Shown: positions 61,475 to 64,000 of the stretch, piece after piece
How positions within the stretch are numbered: the stretch's first letter is position 1
How the letters are laid out: each line of letters opens with the position of its first letter
Source of the DNA: Parapristionchus giblindavisi
Taxonomy: Eukaryota; Nematoda; Chromadorea; Rhabditida; Diplogasteridae
Reading direction: 5' to 3'
Length of the DNA stretch: 64,000 bases
Assembly (NCBI GenBank): GCA_943737045.1
Contig: CALSFV010000054.1
Coordinates: 372,001-436,000, forward strand
Notes under the pieces: model-generated
Database searches by the model: none
The model's input: only the letters and a program-made list of their open reading frames with translations
Told to the model about the DNA's origin: nothing
Made by a program: the position numbers and the translations under genes

Positions 61475-63208
61475 CTATTTCTCCTTCGAGATAAGACCCT
61501 AAAAATAATATATAGGCTAGCAAATTCAATCAATATGAACAAACCTTGGGGAAGTTGTGCTTGAAGGCATAGATGGTAGCTCCATTATCAACGTATAACT
61601 CAAAGGTTAAAGATCATCATTCTATGTAATATTGTTTAAAAAATATTAAATTTTACAATACATTAAAAAGTGCTAACTTCAAGCGGATTATGAAGCTGCG
61701 TTGAATTTTCCAATTGGACAGTACAACTCTTTACAGTCTCGCTAACATAATACATCTCTACCTAAAGTATTCGTTGTTATCATGTTATTTTCTTCTTGTA
61801 TAATCAAGCGCTTTCAATTTCGAAGTGCATATCGAGAGTATCGATTGATCAGCAGATTCAGGCAAGTTGGCTATATTCTGGTTAATTGGTCCCAACCGAA
61901 TAGATTGGTCCCAAGAAAATAGATTGGTCCCATGAAAATAGATTGGTCTCATGAAAATTGATTGGTCCCAACAGTTTCATGAAACAATATGCTTTTTTCG
62001 AAGAAAGCAATGGTGTACTGAATTGTCAATTCTTTATACTTTAATAATTATTTAAAAATTTTTTAGTGAATATGATGTATCTAATGAAATGATATGCGAA
62101 AAATTAAATATTCAGGTTGCGCCGGAGTTCGTTCGGGTTGCACTGTTTTTTGTCCGGGTTGTACTGGGTTTCTTTCAGGTTGCAGCAGCCGGTTGCATAA
62201 CGGGTTGAAGCTTTCCAGTGGGACTTCGCTGTGGAGTGGCAGGAAGGGCAGGCGAAGATGCAGCGTTGTCATCTGAGTCATCATCATCCGTGTTATCAGA
62301 ATCAGATGACGGTGCAACGGCAACATGGGCGACCGGGAAGGAGGCGACTGGGGCTGCCTGGGCAGGGACGGGAACGGTTTTCATGGGGGCTACGCTGGAA
62401 ACGTGAGTCGCCCGAGTAGATTCTCTACTGTAGAAGTTCATTTCGTAGATGAGGTAATTCAGGAGCTTCGTCTTGTCCCAGCCAGAAAATCTTCCAATCT
62501 GTGCCTCTGTACCAATCTGTGCCAATCAATTCTCCAATCAGCAGGATTGAACACACTTTCACCTTACACAATGGAAATATTCGACTGGAGATGAGTAAAG
62601 TCGATTGCTAATCCTGTGAAAGCAAGCATCTAGACGGACCAATCAATTTTCATGGGACCTATCTATTTTCTACGGACTTATCTACTTTGATGGGACCAAT
62701 CTATTTTCTTGGGACCAATCTATTTTCTTCGGACCAATCTATTTTCTACGGACCAATCTATTTTCTACGGACCAATCAATTTTCATGAGACCAATCTATT
62801 TTCATGGCACCAATCTATTTTCTTGGGACCAATCTATTCGGTTGGGACCAGTTAACCAGAACAGATCCGGCAAGTTACCGTAATCTCATCTTTCGAAGTT
62901 CGTTCGATAGAAAGATGTTCGAGCTCAGCGATATCATTTTCGTCTTTGTCAATACAAGACACCTACAAATCCTGATTTATTTGAATAAACTGTTTTAAAA
63001 TAACTTACATTATTTGTAAAATTTGTCAATACCATCTGAAAAAAAGTATATTATTCTTTAGTAGCAAATCTATTTCATTAGATCAATCTCTTTTGGTACT
63101 CCATAAACATACGTGACGACTTTGAGTGGTTGTATTGTATAGCATTTTCAATCCGAAGACGTTGTTTCCTTTAACCTTTTCACGAACACCAAGAATTGGA
63201 CTATAATC
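61475..63208 (-). CDS. 12-exon secreted protein family, copy F (exons 7-12; 5' end outside window)
   Basis: Exons: 63113-63208 (DYSPILGVRE), 63009-63035 (MVLTNFTNN), 62879-62962 (VSCIDKDENDIAELEH), 61678-61761 (KSCTVQLENSTQ), 61545-61598 (NGATIYAFKHNFP), 61475-61498 (GLISKEK then TAG). All phase 0, no stops. Intron 9 (62878 down to 61762) is enlarged by a 1000-bp Foldback-like element. Exon 6 is not found before 64000. An M1 MITE and a SINE occupy intron 6, so exons 1-6 probably lie to the right of the window. The two visible family cysteines are present (exons 9 and 10). Confidence 0.65.
61869..62868. mobile_element. Foldback-like element with tandem-repeat arms (intron 9, gene F)
   Basis: Flanked by an 8-bp duplication GGCAAGTT (61861-61868 and 62869-62876). 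The ends share GG....(T)TTCTGGTTAA. The left arm has about five and the right arm about twelve tandem units of about 19 bp (attggtcccaagaaaatag), inverted between arms. A GC-richer core holds an ORF. The architecture resembles Drosophila FB/Galileo elements; relationship to them is inference. Confidence 0.7.
62175..62525 (-). CDS. ORF carried inside the Foldback-like element
   Basis: 116 codons starting MAQIGTEAQIGRFSGW. A Pro/Ala part (VPVPAQAAPVASFPVAHV) is followed by an acidic run (SSDSDNTDDDDSDDNAASS) and a Ser/Pro end. Composition is far from the AT-rich surroundings. An overlapping frame (62081-62326) continues as QPERNPVQPGQKTVQPERTP, a Gln-Pro repeat, so a frameshift or splice may join the two. 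No transposase motif; function unknown. The first codons derive from the arm repeat (cagattgg), so the start may be fortuitous. Confidence 0.35.
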   Translation of the reverse strand: MAQIGTEAQIGRFSGWDKTKLLNYLIYEMNFYSRESTRATHVSSVAPMKTVPVPAQAAPVASFPVAHVAVAPSSDSDNTDDDDSDDNAASSPALPATPQRSPTGKLQPVMQPAAAT

Positions 63209-63242
63209 CTACAAAATACAAGATAACACCTAATCAGTCCAT

Positions 63243-63349
63243 TTAAAGGAATACGCGGGGCTAAATATATTCTACGCTCTGTCAACGTTTCTAGTAGGCA
63301 AATAAAGCAAGATAGCATTGCCAGAGCGGAGCGTTAGCTTTGCCTTTAA
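63243..63349. repeat. M1-type MITE (intron 6, gene F)
   Basis: From TTTAAAGGAATACGCGGGGC to GCGTTAGCTTTGCCTTTAAAA with ATTGCCAGAGCGGAGCG. Directly followed by the SINE. Confidence 0.6.
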
Positions 63350-63350
63350 A

Positions 63351-63597
63351 AGTGGAGACCCGCGAATATTCATGCAAATCTCTTGCACATCTATTATTCA
63401 ACTGTCAAGTAGTATGCAAAAAATTAGAGTGACCAATCATCAATCCTTTAGCGCAGTGGTAAAACTTCTGTCTGGATAGCGCACGGTCGCGTGTTCGAAT
63501 CCTATTGCCGAACTATCCTATTTTCAAAAAGCGCGCCGTTGCCTGCGATTGCAAGCATGATTCATTCATGTTTCTAGCGATCAATAAGTTGAATTAG
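63351..63597 (+). mobile_element. tRNA-derived SINE, copy 2
   Basis: A box TTAGCGCAGTGGTAA (63449 onward), B box GTGTTCGAATCC, then TATTGCCGAAC. It aligns end to end with 43987-44236, including the body word tttcaaaaagcgcgcc. Confidence 0.7.
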
Positions 63598-63797
63598 CAT
63601 AAAAAAGGCAGGGCACGGTATGTAAAATATCTTTTGCTAACTCTCTGCCTTCACAGTTTCTTCACGAAAATATTCGCGGGAGTCCTCCTTTAAAGAAGGG
63701 GGACCAGGAGAATTGGGGTGCACTATTGTCGTCTCTAACATGGGTGGTAGGAAGTGGCACTCTATTCTCTATTAGAATTGAGAGATTGAGCGCATAG

Positions 63798-63866
63798 AGC
63801 GTGTGGCTCAGTGGTTAGTAGTCGGGGCTTGTAACCGCGACACGCGGGTTCGATTCCCGTTTGCAA
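63798..63866 (+). repeat. tRNA-like sequence
   Basis: A box TGGCTCAGTGGTTAG, an anticodon-loop-like CTTGTAA, and a T arm CGGGTTCGATTCCCG that pairs well. The acceptor stem does not pair and the anticodon stem has a mismatch, so a SINE head or tRNA pseudogene is more likely than a working tRNA. Nothing else is seen in 63598-64000. Confidence 0.45.
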
Positions 63867-64000
63867 TTTGCAATACATTTGTCTTTCATATTTGAAATTG
63901 CGCGCGTTCCCTGAGGACATCTTGGGGTAATAACGAACTTTGAGCTCGGATTACGGTATTCCAGTACACCTACAATTTTAGAGAAAATTGTTTTTGGATA

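Overview
KIND OF SEQUENCE. This is AT-rich, intron-rich eukaryotic DNA dominated by transposon remnants. Short introns, GT donors, acceptors of the TTTCAG / TTTTAG / TTACAG type, and many Tc1, mariner and hAT relics suggest a nematode. That is inference: no rRNA, mitochondrial or species-diagnostic gene is present. Very few long ORFs are genes, because the genes here are built from 27-204 bp exons and had to be assembled by comparing paralogous copies within the window. GENE CONTENT. The core is a tandem, all-minus-strand array of one secreted-protein family, called here the 12-exon family. From left to right the copies are A (4458-11992, complete), C (16454-16920, a 3' fragment), B (22455-28411, complete), D (34365-42606, complete), E (45781-54280, nearly complete) and F (61475-63208, continuing off the right edge). 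Each complete copy encodes about 331-335 residues: a signal peptide, four cysteines at conserved places, several N-glycosylation sequons and no internal transmembrane segment. Exon boundaries are the same in all copies and internal introns are in phase 0. I do not recognise the family; exon 11 carries a short galectin-like motif, nothing more. Two further host features are the last three exons of a membrane-protein gene at 2665-3337 (minus) and a possible terminal exon at 155-257 (plus). A decayed V-ATPase subunit F fragment lies at 51314-51523 and a possible tiny secreted peptide gene at 44978-45167. LAYOUT. 1-4400: sparse, with an inverted repeat, the membrane-protein exons and a truncated mariner. 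4320-16116 and 22321-32586: a recent segmental duplication carrying gene A or B plus the same hAT and foldback elements. 16921-22308: nested Tc1 and hAT elements separating C from B. 32587-42606: dispersed repeats and gene D, whose intron 6 contains about 68 copies of a 40-bp minisatellite. 42607-54280: SINE, small peptide candidate and gene E, whose introns 3 and 10 hold TTAA-flanked foldback elements. 54281-61400: a run of palindromic elements with no supported gene. 61400-64000: the 3' half of gene F, a Foldback-like element with tandem-repeat arms, and tRNA-derived SINEs. MAIN SIGNALS. All six family copies share a near-palindromic block 31-34 nt after the stop codon. Four copies share a pyrimidine-rich block upstream of the start codon. 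The same TTAA site in intron 3 holds two unrelated foldback elements in the two recent duplicates. Almost every mobile element here is a large inverted repeat, so intronic transcripts of these genes would be full of long hairpins.
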